The notes under the pieces: generated by a model
Seen by the model: only the letters and a program-made list of their open reading frames with translations
What the model was told of the DNA's origin: nothing
Databases searched by the model: none
Part shown: positions 1-7,073 of the stretch, one piece after another
How the letters are laid out: each line of letters starts with the position of its first letter
How positions within the stretch are numbered: position 1 is the stretch's first letter
Program-made: the position numbers and the translations under genes
Origin: Neisseriales bacterium
Lineage (GTDB): Bacteria > Pseudomonadota > Gammaproteobacteria > Burkholderiales > UBA11063
NCBI GenBank assembly: GCA_008017145.1
Contig: SSGY01000174.1
Coordinates: 1-13,852 of the forward strand
Direction: 5' to 3'
Length of the DNA: 13,852 bases

Positions 1-342
1 AGGAACTATTTCAGTATAAACCTTACCGCCACGCTTTAACAAACCAAATACAATGGTTTTACCATAAGCTCCACGCCCACGCTTTCCTCGTACTCTTCTA
101 GCACCAAAGTAACTTTCATCTAATTCTACATCGCCAAGAGCAATGAACGGAGATTCTGAATTACAAAAATCATAAATCCGATGGCGAATTTCCATCACAT
201 ATTTATTAATAGAATTCCTGCTTACTCCAGATAAAGTTGCTATTTACGTTGCTGATAAATCAGCAACAAAATACTTAACTATTTCCCTAAATTTAGCTTC
301 TGAAATTTTTGAACTATTTATATACTTGTTTTTATGAATCAT
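1..342 (-). pseudogene. IS1595-family (ISXO2/IS1016-like) transposase, 5' part, interrupted by an in-frame stop
   Basis: Translated from the ATG at 342-340, the frame gives 32 residues (starting MIHKNKYINSSKISEAK), meets TAA at 246-244, then stays open to base 1. After the stop it reads IATLSGVSRNSINKYVMEIR, a helix-turn-helix-like stretch, then the family signature DVELDESYFGARR, KRGRGAYGKTIVFGLLKRGG and KVYTEIVP. The aspartate in LDESYFG is the first residue of the DDE catalytic triad; the rest of the catalytic domain lies outside the window. The TAA most simply derives from CAA (Gln) by one C-to-T change. A start after the stop (for example ATG within KYVMEIR) would lose the DNA-binding part, so the copy is probably dead unless readthrough occurs. 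Family assignment rests on recognised motifs, not a search. Confidence 0.8.
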
Positions 343-389
343 GACAATATATTAGCATACCTTAAAGTAGGCTTTGATTGTCTAGCCCC
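1..389 (-). mobile_element. Left-over end of an IS1595-family (IS1016-like) insertion sequence, truncated by the window edge
   Basis: The transposase remnant on the minus strand defines the element. Reading inward from base 389 on the minus strand, the DNA begins GGGGCTAGACAATCAAAGCC; this GGGGCT start suits the terminal inverted repeat of this group and lies 47 bp outside the transposase start codon. The other end is beyond base 1, so neither the partner repeat nor the target duplication (8 bp is usual for the family) can be tested here. The exact outer boundary is therefore inferred. Confidence 0.6.
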
Positions 390-673
390 TAAATTTTTTA
401 TAGAAAATCAGAAATTACAATTACTTACAATGTTGTAAAATCCCGACAACACAAACCATATTTATTAATTACCTCCTGAAATACCCTATACAATCATCTT
501 ATTTTTGACAAATATCACTACAACTAACCCGTAATATTGGCTATATAAATCACCACCCAAAGACAGGCAGCATCAGTTTACATAAAAGGATTGACTATAA
601 TAAGAAATAATTCAGATAAGCCCAAATCAAAATGCTATACTTTACACTTTGAAAATTACGATGACTTACAACT
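390..673. other. AT-rich non-coding gap between the insertion-sequence end and lnt
   Basis: I see no coding region here on either strand. The stretch holds a small inverted repeat, TGTTGT at 431-436 and ACAACA at 446-451, separated by nine bases. It also holds an isolated TTGACA at 505-510 without a well-spaced -10 box, and the lnt promoter candidate near the right end. The inverted repeat could be an operator or chance in AT-rich DNA. Confidence 0.5.
633..641 (+). promoter_or_regulatory. Candidate extended -10 promoter of lnt
   Basis: TGC-TATACT at 633-641 matches an extended -10 element (TGn-TATAAT). No good -35 box lies 16-18 bp upstream, which extended -10 promoters tolerate. Transcription would start near 648, about 26 bases before the lnt ATG. 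This is motif matching only. Confidence 0.4.
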
Positions 674-2209
674 ATGTACAAACTAAATAATCTCCCTCTT
701 AATAAAATGCCTATCATCATCAAAGCAACTCTAATATTTATACTGGGACTAGGTAGCGGATTAACCTTCCCACCAATGGCGTTCTCGTGGCTAATTTTCA
801 TAATTTTAGCCATCTTCCTCTCAGGTTTAGAAAATAAACTTTTTAAATATAGTTTTGCCTATGGTTATGTTTTTTATCTCGGTGCTGGCATCTCATTTAT
901 TGGCTCATGGTTTAGTTATTATTTCCGCTTACAGTTAGGTTGTGGCTACCTGATATCATACTTTTTAACCATGATTTTATGCCTCTATGGCGCATTATAT
1001 TGTGGCATTATCAGCAGCATCTATACGCGGATAAAATTACATTCAGGATTTTATAATTTGGTTTTTCTTTTCCCCTCTTTATGGGTGCTAACTGAACTGA
1101 TCCGTGGTACTTTCTTCCCGCGCTCATGGTATGCTCTAGGCTATACTCAAGTAAACAACCTGCTGTTTCGTGGCTATTTTCCATTATTTGGCATTTATGG
1201 AGTATCATGGCTAATTGTTGCACTCAGTGGATTTGCAGTCTATACACTGAGCAAACAGAATAAGCGTGGGTTAATTCAATTTATTAGTGGATTGGTAATT
1301 TTTAGCGGATTATCACTGCTTCTGGCACAGGTAAAATATACCGCCGCGACAGGAAAACCAATCAAAGTTGCGCTTCTACAACCAAGCGTTTTCTCAACCA
1401 AAAATTACACCTTTGTAACTCGTGATAGCCTCGAACAAGCATCGCAGCAATTGGTACAAAATAGTGATGCTGAACTTTTGGTCTTACCTGAAGCGGTGTT
1501 TGGTACCACTTATCGCTATCTAACCCCCGGATACCTTGAACAACTCAATCAAATTGTCGAATCAAAATCCGCGACTTTGATTGCTGGTGTAAACTTAGAA
1601 GATAGCTCTGGAAATAAATATACTGGTGATGTCGTCAGCAGTGATTGGAATCGAGCAGTCTATACCAAACATAACTTAGTACCCTTTGGCGAATACAATC
1701 CACTTAAAAACACGCCTCTAGCTTGGATATTGGGTGATGCAGCCGAGCAAATAACGCAATATACTCCAGGCATTGCTATTCAATTACCATATCAATTTAA
1801 AGATCAGAAAATAGCGTTTAATATTTGCTATGAAAACACGATTAATGATTTTGTCGCCTTTGGTGCCAAAGATGCAACTATCATGCTGAATCAATCGGAT
1901 CTATCATGGTACGGTCAAACCACAATGAAAAATGATTTCTTTCAATTTTCACAAGCACGAGCTTTAGAAAATCAGAAATATTTCCTCCAAGATGGTAACA
2001 CTGGTGATACGGCATTCATCAATCGCGATGGACAAGTTGAATCAAGCATTGAAGCTTACACTGCTGGTGCAGCAATCGGAATGGTACAAGGTTATCAAGG
2101 TGCAACTCCATTTGCCAGAGTTGGAAATACACCAGTTTGGATACTATGTATTTTAATTATAGCCTTAGCTGTTATTCTGCGCTTTAAAAAGCATACATTC
2201 CTTAATTGA
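674..2209 (+). CDS. lnt: Apolipoprotein N-acyltransferase
   Basis: Lnt moves an acyl chain from a phospholipid to the free amino group of the lipid-modified N-terminal cysteine of apolipoproteins, the last step of lipoprotein maturation, in the inner membrane. The 511-residue length matches the family. The first ~220 residues are strongly hydrophobic (segments around 13-30, 36-50, 61-80, 91-118, 127-142, 170-190 and 200-219), followed by a nitrilase-like domain and a final membrane helix at 486-503. The catalytic triad is visible: Glu273 in VLPEAVFG, Lys332 in YTKHNLVPFGEY and Cys385 in AFNICYENT. Conserved Glu340 (PFGEY), Glu387 and a tryptophan in DLSWYG, matching the usual NDAWFG, are also present. 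The start is uncertain because no Shine-Dalgarno sequence precedes 674; an alternative is the ATG at codon 12 (707). Two likely lipoprotein substrates are encoded downstream. Confidence 0.95.
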   Translation: MYKLNNLPLNKMPIIIKATLIFILGLGSGLTFPPMAFSWLIFIILAIFLSGLENKLFKYSFAYGYVFYLGAGISFIGSWFSYYFRLQLGCGYLISYFLTMILCLYGALYCGIISSIYTRIKLHSGFYNLVFLFPSLWVLTELIRGTFFPRSWYALGYTQVNNLLFRGYFPLFGIYGVSWLIVALSGFAVYTLSKQNKRGLIQFISGLVIFSGLSLLLAQVKYTAATGKPIKVALLQPSVFSTKNYTFVTRDSLEQASQQLVQNSDAELLVLPEAVFGTTYRYLTPGYLEQLNQIVESKSATLIAGVNLEDSSGNKYTGDVVSSDWNRAVYTKHNLVPFGEYNPLKNTPLAWILGDAAEQITQYTPGIAIQLPYQFKDQKIAFNICYENTINDFVAFGAKDATIMLNQSDLSWYGQTTMKNDFFQFSQARALENQKYFLQDGNTGDTAFINRDGQVESSIEAYTAGAAIGMVQGYQGATPFARVGNTPVWILCILIIALAVILRFKKHTFLN

Positions 2210-2323
2210 AAACTGGTTCCCGTACTAAACTAACGTGTAAAATAACTATTATAGTCATTGTGATGGTTTGGCTATATTTATATTTCATGCCTGTGTTAAT
2301 ATCAATCCACTTTAACCACTTGC

Positions 2324-2341
2324 TATAAATACATATTTATA
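2324..2341. repeat. 18-bp AT-only inverted repeat
   Basis: TATAAATA at 2324-2331 and TATTTATA at 2334-2341 are perfect reverse complements separated by CA. The left arm directly follows TGC (2321-2323), so TGC-TATAAA also looks like an extended -10 element. It is not followed by a T-run that would make it a terminator. It could be an operator-like site or chance palindromy in AT-rich DNA. Confidence 0.35.
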
Positions 2342-2604
2342 AATATTAGCGATAAAAGTAGATTCAACTATAAGTGACATCAGTTATTAATTATCAAATA
2401 ATTTTCAATACTATAATAAACATCAATACTTAATTCTTCTGATATAAAGATTTTTATTAATGACAAAGCCTCATATTACTAGCAAATTTCAACCTAAGTA
2501 AACTTAAAAAACGTAAGGAATTATTTCTGCATAGTAGGTATTCGTAAACGATCATCGACAATTAGCCAAGCATTAACGGATAATTGCGGCTGCGCAAAAA
2601 TCGT

Positions 2605-2620
2605 GCACATTATTTTGTGC
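2605..2620. promoter_or_regulatory. Inverted repeat overlapping the promoter region of the large lipoprotein gene
   Basis: GCACA at 2605-2609 and TGTGC at 2616-2620 are inverted with a six-base spacer, directly abutting and partly overlapping the TGC of the -10 candidate. The position would suit a repressor operator, but only the symmetry supports this. Confidence 0.25.
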
Positions 2621-2626
2621 TATAAA
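2618..2626 (+). promoter_or_regulatory. Candidate extended -10 promoter of the large lipoprotein gene
   Basis: TGC-TATAAA at 2618-2626 fits an extended -10 box, with a predicted start near 2633 and a leader of about 36 bases. That leader carries the ribosome binding site AGGGA at 2658-2662, six bases before the ATG at 2669. No convincing -35 box is seen. Confidence 0.35.
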
Positions 2627-2668
2627 ACTTTGTGGCAGCATCTTTTACAATATAAATAGGGAATAACT

Positions 2669-3952
2669 ATGCAAAAAAATAATAAAATTAAGCTCATAAC
2701 TCTACTAGCTTTAACCCAACTGGTTGCATGTAGCGGCGGAGCTGAGAGTTCCGCATCAGATAACTCAGGAAATGCTAGCAATACCAAAGGTGATGCTACT
2801 CAGTTAACTTTTATTGCACCTAATATGGTTCCATCACTGACAGAACGTGTTAGCAATGGATACATCGTAGTGACTAATCCAACTCAGTCACAAATATCTG
2901 ACATAAAATATAAACTAGTGGACTTTACTGGCAAAGGGAATAGTATTGCTTTAGATCAGGTTAGCACAGCAGCTTGTGCCAGCATCCCTGCAGCAGGTAA
3001 ATGCAATATTAAACTTAATATTCCTGCTAATACTATTGCGGGAAGTGTCAGCATCTTAGCAAACAACCGTGACTTATTCAGCAGTTTGACAGATAAATTA
3101 GTATCTGATGCGAACAACTCAACTAACCTAACAAACAAACCTATAATAGGTGTTGGGCAAGCTATCTACACTACAACAGCAGGAGCTAATGGTATTAAAC
3201 TTTATTATCATCATACTGTAATTGCAGGTGTACCTAGCATATTAGTAACTGGACTTGTTGACTCAGATAATACTGGCAAATTTAATAATATCGTGCTAAT
3301 TGATGGCAATAACAACCCAATTCCAGGTCAGCAAATTATCAGCAGTAATCTTGGTGCAGGAGCAAGTGATCTTGGTTTAGGTAATACTTTTACAATCTTA
3401 TTACCTGTTCCTTCCTCTAGTGGCGTTACACAAACAATTAAAGTAAAAACCGAGCATCTCGACGCTAATGGTACAGTTAGTAATTCACAAATAAGCAGCA
3501 ATAGTAGCACGCTATCTACAACTAGAGGTGTTGGTATTGCTAATATAATTCCATCGACTATTTATCTAACTGCTTCAAACCCAGAGCAAGTAGTTACATT
3601 TACCAATACGGGTGATTCCCAAGCACATCTTCAACAGCTAATCGCTAGCAATCCAAATATTGAGGTTATCTTTAACACAGCAACTGTTGCACCAAATGGC
3701 ACTGCGACGGCTATTTTAAGATTACGTGATAGCACTATTCCTGCAACATCTTCAGATATTACCTTAACTTATAATAATGGTAAACAAACCATTAGCCAAA
3801 GTATCTCTGTCGACCAAAATATCATACCTGCTCCAACACCTGCTCCAACACCTGCTCCAACACCTGCTCCAACACCTGCTCCAACACCAATTGCTGCGCT
3901 AACTGCAACTATGAGTGATAATAATTTCTTTGTTACTACAAAAAAAGCATAA
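2669..3952 (+). CDS. Large surface lipoprotein, N-terminal part (frame broken at an A7 tract)
   Basis: The first 21 residues form a lipoprotein signal: charged start MQKNNKIK, hydrophobic core, and lipobox LVAC with Cys21 as the lipidated residue. A Ser/Asn/Gly-rich spacer (22-45) follows, then beta-rich Ig-like segments (about 46-150 and 155-385). The first has a cysteine pair, Cys103 and Cys112, in a pattern repeated downstream. Residues 387-406 are five PAPT repeats. The frame then enters a new Ig-like domain (ALTATMSDNNFFVTTKK) and stops abruptly at 3952, just after seven A residues. A -1 shift there joins the frame that runs to 5763 and completes the domain, so the intact product would have 1031 residues. 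Start 2669 has a good AGGGA site. As written, the gene would yield a truncated 427-residue lipoprotein. Its function is unknown; a surface structural or adhesive role is inference. Confidence 0.85.
   Translation: MQKNNKIKLITLLALTQLVACSGGAESSASDNSGNASNTKGDATQLTFIAPNMVPSLTERVSNGYIVVTNPTQSQISDIKYKLVDFTGKGNSIALDQVSTAACASIPAAGKCNIKLNIPANTIAGSVSILANNRDLFSSLTDKLVSDANNSTNLTNKPIIGVGQAIYTTTAGANGIKLYYHHTVIAGVPSILVTGLVDSDNTGKFNNIVLIDGNNNPIPGQQIISSNLGAGASDLGLGNTFTILLPVPSSSGVTQTIKVKTEHLDANGTVSNSQISSNSSTLSTTRGVGIANIIPSTIYLTASNPEQVVTFTNTGDSQAHLQQLIASNPNIEVIFNTATVAPNGTATAILRLRDSTIPATSSDITLTYNNGKQTISQSISVDQNIIPAPTPAPTPAPTPAPTPAPTPIAALTATMSDNNFFVTTKKA
3827..3886 (+). repeat. Five tandem copies of a 12-bp repeat coding (PAPT)5
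   Basis: CCTGCTCCAACA is repeated five times without mismatch and in frame, coding Pro-Ala-Pro-Thr each time. Copy-number changes keep the reading frame, so this would be a length-variable, stiff linker between the N-terminal lipoprotein part and the following Ig-like domains. The identity of the copies suggests recent slippage. Confidence 0.9.
3940..3952 (+). other. A7 tract at the frame break of the large lipoprotein gene (possible slippage or phase-variation site)
   Basis: Seven A residues (3940-3946) sit in the zero frame as ACA AAA AAA GCA TAA, giving an A-AAA-AAA heptamer directly before the stop at 3950-3952. In the -1 frame the reading continues AGC ATA ACT TCA CAA CAA ATG, joining the downstream frame. 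The -1 frame has its own stop at 3922-3924, so the switch must happen between about 3925 and 3952, and the A7 tract is the only long homopolymer there. Eight A residues would restore one continuous gene. A weak hairpin (ATTACC 3970-3975 with GGTAAT 3982-3987) lies 23 bases downstream, farther than usual for a frameshift stimulator. Confidence 0.75.
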
Positions 3953-3963
3953 CTTCACAACAA

Positions 3964-5763
3964 ATGACCATTACCAATCATGGTAATACCAACGAAAATA
4001 ATATTTTATTAACTCTACCAGCTAAATTTTCTATTTCAACAGGTAGTGGTAATAATAGAAATTGTAGCGTAGTAGGTTCTTTAATCTCAGATAATTTACA
4101 ACCGAATGACTCATGTGATATCACTATAACTTACGATAACAATATTGCTACACCTCAAGCTACTAACAATATTCATATCCGCTATAATTATGATGACGGC
4201 AAGCCATCTCCAAGCACGACTACGACTTCTGTTAATTACAAAGTTACTCAGGCTTCTGCTATTTTAGCCTTTGCACCAAGTATTTATACATTTACTGACA
4301 CAATCTTAAACAATAATATTGAAAAAGATCAGTACCAAATTAATTTACAAAATAGCGGCGATGATGAAGCTACTAATCTTGTATTCAACTTCAGTGGTAC
4401 AGGTGCTGTACTCTTTAGTCACTATAATTCTGACGTTGGCTCAGAGTGTACTACCACTCTTCATGATGGAGCTAGTTGCGATTATGGGGTGCAATTTGGT
4501 TCAGCAGAATCAACCGTTGCAGCAGGCAGCAAAGTTGCAACACTAAATCTAGCATATACACCGTATAGCGGTGGTACAACCCGTACCACAACAGCTACGT
4601 TTAATGGACAAGTTGCAACTGCACAATCAGCAATCTTTGATTTAAGCATTACTGACACTGGATTTGCTGGTGGTAATGGACGCAGTTCTACACCTTATGC
4701 AATCCAAAAAGATCGGACTTCAAGTAAAATTACTTTTATATTCACTAACACAGGAAATTCAGCTGCCTCAAACGCATGGCTTGACGTGGCTACAACTTCA
4801 TCTGGCTGGAGTATTACTAATAACTGTGGAACCAACCATAGCAAAATAACAGTGAATAAAAACTCTAACTGTACCGTCGAGGCTATCCCAATCACTACTA
4901 CTACGGGGAGTAATAACTTAGTTATTAACTGGGTTGGACATTGGAACGATGCTGCTAATCCGAATGGAGTTAGCTCAGATTTACAACAAACAATCTATAG
5001 TACAGTCTATGCACCAGCAAGCATTAATATCACCAATACATTACAATTTAAGCAGAATATGTTACCAGGATCTAAATTTAATATCATCGCCACATTAACT
5101 GGTGGTTATAAAGAACCAAGTAGAAGCATAAAAGCTACGACAAGTAAATCAGAAATCAGTTTTGCCAATAATGACTGTACCGTAAGCAGCAGCACTCCAA
5201 CATGTACAATTGAGGTATCAATTATGGACAGTGCTAATTACTCTAATAATAACACTATCAATTTAACTAGCTCAGATATTTCACCAAATCCTAACTCTAT
5301 ATCACTCAATATAAGTAATCGACGGATTATTTTTGCTAGCGATGGTAAGTGGTCTGGGAATTTGGGAGGTGTCAATGGTGCAAATGCTAAATGCCAAGCG
5401 GACTCAAATAATCCAGATCGACTTAATTCTTTGTGGAAAGCAGTATTACCTGATAATGTACCATATGCCAAAGCTAAATTAGAGTATTTTACAAAATCAG
5501 GTGCTAGCGTATTAAATACGAATACCACAACCAATTTTGCAGAAATCGAAACGTTAAACAACCCAATTATTGAAATGGATAGCAAATTTGGCATTATAGG
5601 CATTTGGACAGGTAATGTTAGCGACAACTGTAATCATTGGAATAGTGCCGAGGATAATGATTATGGTCTAACTGGAGCAGCGAACTTAATAACGAAGCGT
5701 TGGATGTCAGATTCGACAAATGCGTGTAACAATAATCATTATTTGTATTGTGTTCAACAATAA
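3964..5763 (+). CDS. Large surface lipoprotein, C-terminal part: Ig-like repeats and DUF1554 domain
   Basis: This frame lacks a signal peptide and has no ribosome binding site before its first ATG, so it is best read as the continuation of the preceding lipoprotein after a -1 shift. It opens in the middle of a domain (MTITNHGNTNENNILLTLP) of the kind with NTGNT-like turns. Beta-rich domains follow, each with a cysteine pair: Cys34/51, Cys162/172, Cys288/303 and Cys405/414. Residues 453-599 (5320-5760) match my memory of DUF1554: FASDGKWSGNLGGVNGANAKCQ begins it, then LWKAVL, NPI near 381 from its domain end, IWTGNVSDNCNHW and a closing HYLYCVQQ. DUF1554 occurs in lipoproteins and surface proteins of several Gram-negative groups; its function is poorly defined. 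Disulfides would need export, so separate cytoplasmic translation makes little sense. Domain assignment is by recognised motifs. Confidence 0.8.
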   Translation: MTITNHGNTNENNILLTLPAKFSISTGSGNNRNCSVVGSLISDNLQPNDSCDITITYDNNIATPQATNNIHIRYNYDDGKPSPSTTTTSVNYKVTQASAILAFAPSIYTFTDTILNNNIEKDQYQINLQNSGDDEATNLVFNFSGTGAVLFSHYNSDVGSECTTTLHDGASCDYGVQFGSAESTVAAGSKVATLNLAYTPYSGGTTRTTTATFNGQVATAQSAIFDLSITDTGFAGGNGRSSTPYAIQKDRTSSKITFIFTNTGNSAASNAWLDVATTSSGWSITNNCGTNHSKITVNKNSNCTVEAIPITTTTGSNNLVINWVGHWNDAANPNGVSSDLQQTIYSTVYAPASINITNTLQFKQNMLPGSKFNIIATLTGGYKEPSRSIKATTSKSEISFANNDCTVSSSTPTCTIEVSIMDSANYSNNNTINLTSSDISPNPNSISLNISNRRIIFASDGKWSGNLGGVNGANAKCQADSNNPDRLNSLWKAVLPDNVPYAKAKLEYFTKSGASVLNTNTTTNFAEIETLNNPIIEMDSKFGIIGIWTGNVSDNCNHWNSAEDNDYGLTGAANLITKRWMSDSTNACNNNHYLYCVQQ

Positions 5764-5823
5764 ATTTTGTATAAGTTAATTACTCCCCGTACCTAAGCAA
5801 GATATCTCTGTTACCTACTTCCT

Positions 5824-5863
5824 TCCAGAGCTTTAGCATAAAGTTAGAGTTCTGGACTTTTTT
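5824..5863 (+). terminator. Possible rho-independent terminator after the large lipoprotein gene
   Basis: TCCAGA (5824-5829) pairs with TCTGGA (5851-5856), enclosing a small inner hairpin CTTTA-GCA-TAAAG (5831-5843). Six T residues follow at 5858-5863. The shape is imperfect and the stem weak, so this is tentative. Confidence 0.35.
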
Positions 5864-6026
5864 AAATTCCCTCTTGTTAGCCCTCCAGTTGTTAATTGCG
5901 CATAGTAAATATTCTTAACCAACTGATATAATCTGTATAGATTTAGATTTAAACTGTAAGAAAACTTTAAATGCCAACACAAAATTATCGTCGTTACATA
6001 AATCACAAGCGGAAATAATGTTGTTA

Positions 6027-6035
6027 TGATAAAAT
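6027..6035 (+). promoter_or_regulatory. Candidate extended -10 promoter of lysR
   Basis: TGA-TAAAAT at 6027-6035 fits an extended -10 element. The predicted start near 6042 leaves a leader of about 27 bases before the TTG at 6069. It would place the alternative GTG at 6036 upstream of the transcript, supporting the TTG start. Confidence 0.35.
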
Positions 6036-6056
6036 GTGAAAACAAGGTTAAACCTT

Positions 6057-6062
6057 AGGGGA
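6057..6062 (+). promoter_or_regulatory. Ribosome binding site deciding the lysR start
   Basis: AGGGGA at 6057-6062 lies six bases before a TTG codon at 6069, the ideal spacing. No comparable site precedes the GTG at 6036 in the same frame. Confidence 0.6.
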
Positions 6063-6068
6063 AATCAA

Positions 6069-7010
6069 TTGAATTATGATGATATTTTTTTATTTGTTAA
6101 ATTAATTAATGTTGGAAGCTTTAGTACGTTAGCAAAAATTCTAAATACTAGTCAGGCAACAATATCTCGGAGAATCCAGAACCTTGAAAATCAGTTGCAC
6201 TTACAATTAATCAGAAGGCATTCAAGAGGAATGCTTGGCATGACTCCTGACGGCGAAATATTATATGCCCGATTCAGTGAGCAAGAAAGAATTTTAGGCA
6301 GTGCTCTAAAAGAAGTTATTGATCGTCAAAGCTTGGTTAAAGGAACTCTTAAAATTGCCATTCCGCTATTACTTTATAATAAAGTCTTAGCTCCACATAT
6401 ACATATCTTTCAAGAAAATTATCCTGATGCAAAATTGATTATCTCTTATGCTGCAGGCAGCGTTGATCTCTTAAAAGATAATTTTGATTTGGCGGTCAGT
6501 ACTAGCCTACCAGCTTCACAAACGAATACCATCAAATTGCTGAATAGCTACCATTATAGGCTTTATGCAACTAGTGAATATATTCTCAAATATGGACAAC
6601 CAAATACTCCTGAAGAATTAACTCAACATAAATTAATTGGTTCATCAATTAATACAGTAGAGAAATACCTAGTTGTCGGACAATCCCTAGATAAGCTTAT
6701 TGATAAGCATCTTGAAGCTACCAATATAAACAATAATAAGACAACCATAATTGACTATAACCCAAGCATCTGCATCTCCAATGCTTTTGCTAATATTGAT
6801 ATGATCTATAATAATAACTACATTGTCAAAGCACTTGATTTATTCATGAATAACGACCTAGCTCATGGAAAGGTACAATTAATTCTACCTGAATACACAT
6901 TTGGTAGTAGTAAATTTTATTTGATCCGCAACAATGGAATCCGCAGTAGGCTAGAACAGGCATTTGTTGAATTCATCGAGAAATCTTTTGCAAAATGCAC
7001 TTATATTTGA
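6069..7010 (+). CDS. LysR-family transcriptional regulator (CrgA-like)
   Basis: With the TTG start the protein has 313 residues and begins NYDDIFLFVKLINVGSFSTLA, the standard LysR opening. The winged helix-turn-helix covers about residues 1-60, with LAKILNTSQATISRRIQNLE as the DNA-binding helices. The effector-binding domain starts near LVKGTLKIAIPLLLYNKVLAPHI and contains the typical VDLLKDNFDLAVS and YATSEYILKYGQPNTPEELTQHKLIG segments of the CrgA-like subgroup. The family binds DNA as a tetramer and responds to a small molecule, unknown here. The frame opens further to a GTG at 6036, giving 324 residues, but the ribosome binding site and promoter candidate favour TTG. It lies just upstream of the esterase on the same strand, so that gene could be a target; no divergently transcribed partner is adjacent. 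Confidence 0.9.
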   Translation: MNYDDIFLFVKLINVGSFSTLAKILNTSQATISRRIQNLENQLHLQLIRRHSRGMLGMTPDGEILYARFSEQERILGSALKEVIDRQSLVKGTLKIAIPLLLYNKVLAPHIHIFQENYPDAKLIISYAAGSVDLLKDNFDLAVSTSLPASQTNTIKLLNSYHYRLYATSEYILKYGQPNTPEELTQHKLIGSSINTVEKYLVVGQSLDKLIDKHLEATNINNNKTTIIDYNPSICISNAFANIDMIYNNNYIVKALDLFMNNDLAHGKVQLILPEYTFGSSKFYLIRNNGIRSRLEQAFVEFIEKSFAKCTYI

Positions 7011-7073
7011 AGGATACAAGAAATTACAATAAAAAACACCAATAAAACATTCTTAAATCTCAGCAAATGGCTG

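Larger units (their letters stand above)
2210..2668. other. 459-bp AT-rich intergenic region between lnt and the large lipoprotein gene
   Basis: Stops occur often in all frames and I find no convincing small gene; the longest ATG frame I followed (near 2460) stops after 13 codons. There is no clear rho-independent terminator after lnt. The region holds an 18-bp perfect palindrome (2324-2341) preceded by an extra extended -10-like TGC. Near the right end lie an inverted repeat and the promoter candidate of the lipoprotein gene. An unrecognised small RNA cannot be excluded. Confidence 0.5.
5764..6068. other. AT-rich intergenic region between the lipoprotein gene and lysR
   Basis: No coding region is supported here. 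The left half carries a possible terminator for the lipoprotein transcript (5824-5863). The right end carries the lysR promoter candidate and its ribosome binding site. The minus-strand open frame across this stretch has no domain, no ribosome binding site and no homology I recognise. Confidence 0.5.

Noticed and set aside
505..537. TTGACA at 505-510 with TAATAT at 532-537 as a promoter
   Set aside because: The -35 box is perfect, but the spacing is 21 bp, too long for a normal promoter, and it is over 130 bp from lnt.
3964..3987. Independent translation start of the second lipoprotein frame at ATG 3964
   Set aside because: No ribosome binding site precedes it, the product would lack a signal peptide, and the protein begins in mid-domain; continuation from the upstream frame fits better.
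5238..5627. 129-residue open frame on the minus strand
   Set aside because: It lies fully antisense to the conserved Ig-like/DUF1554 coding region, has no ribosome binding site or recognisable domain, and is explained as a shadow of the real gene.
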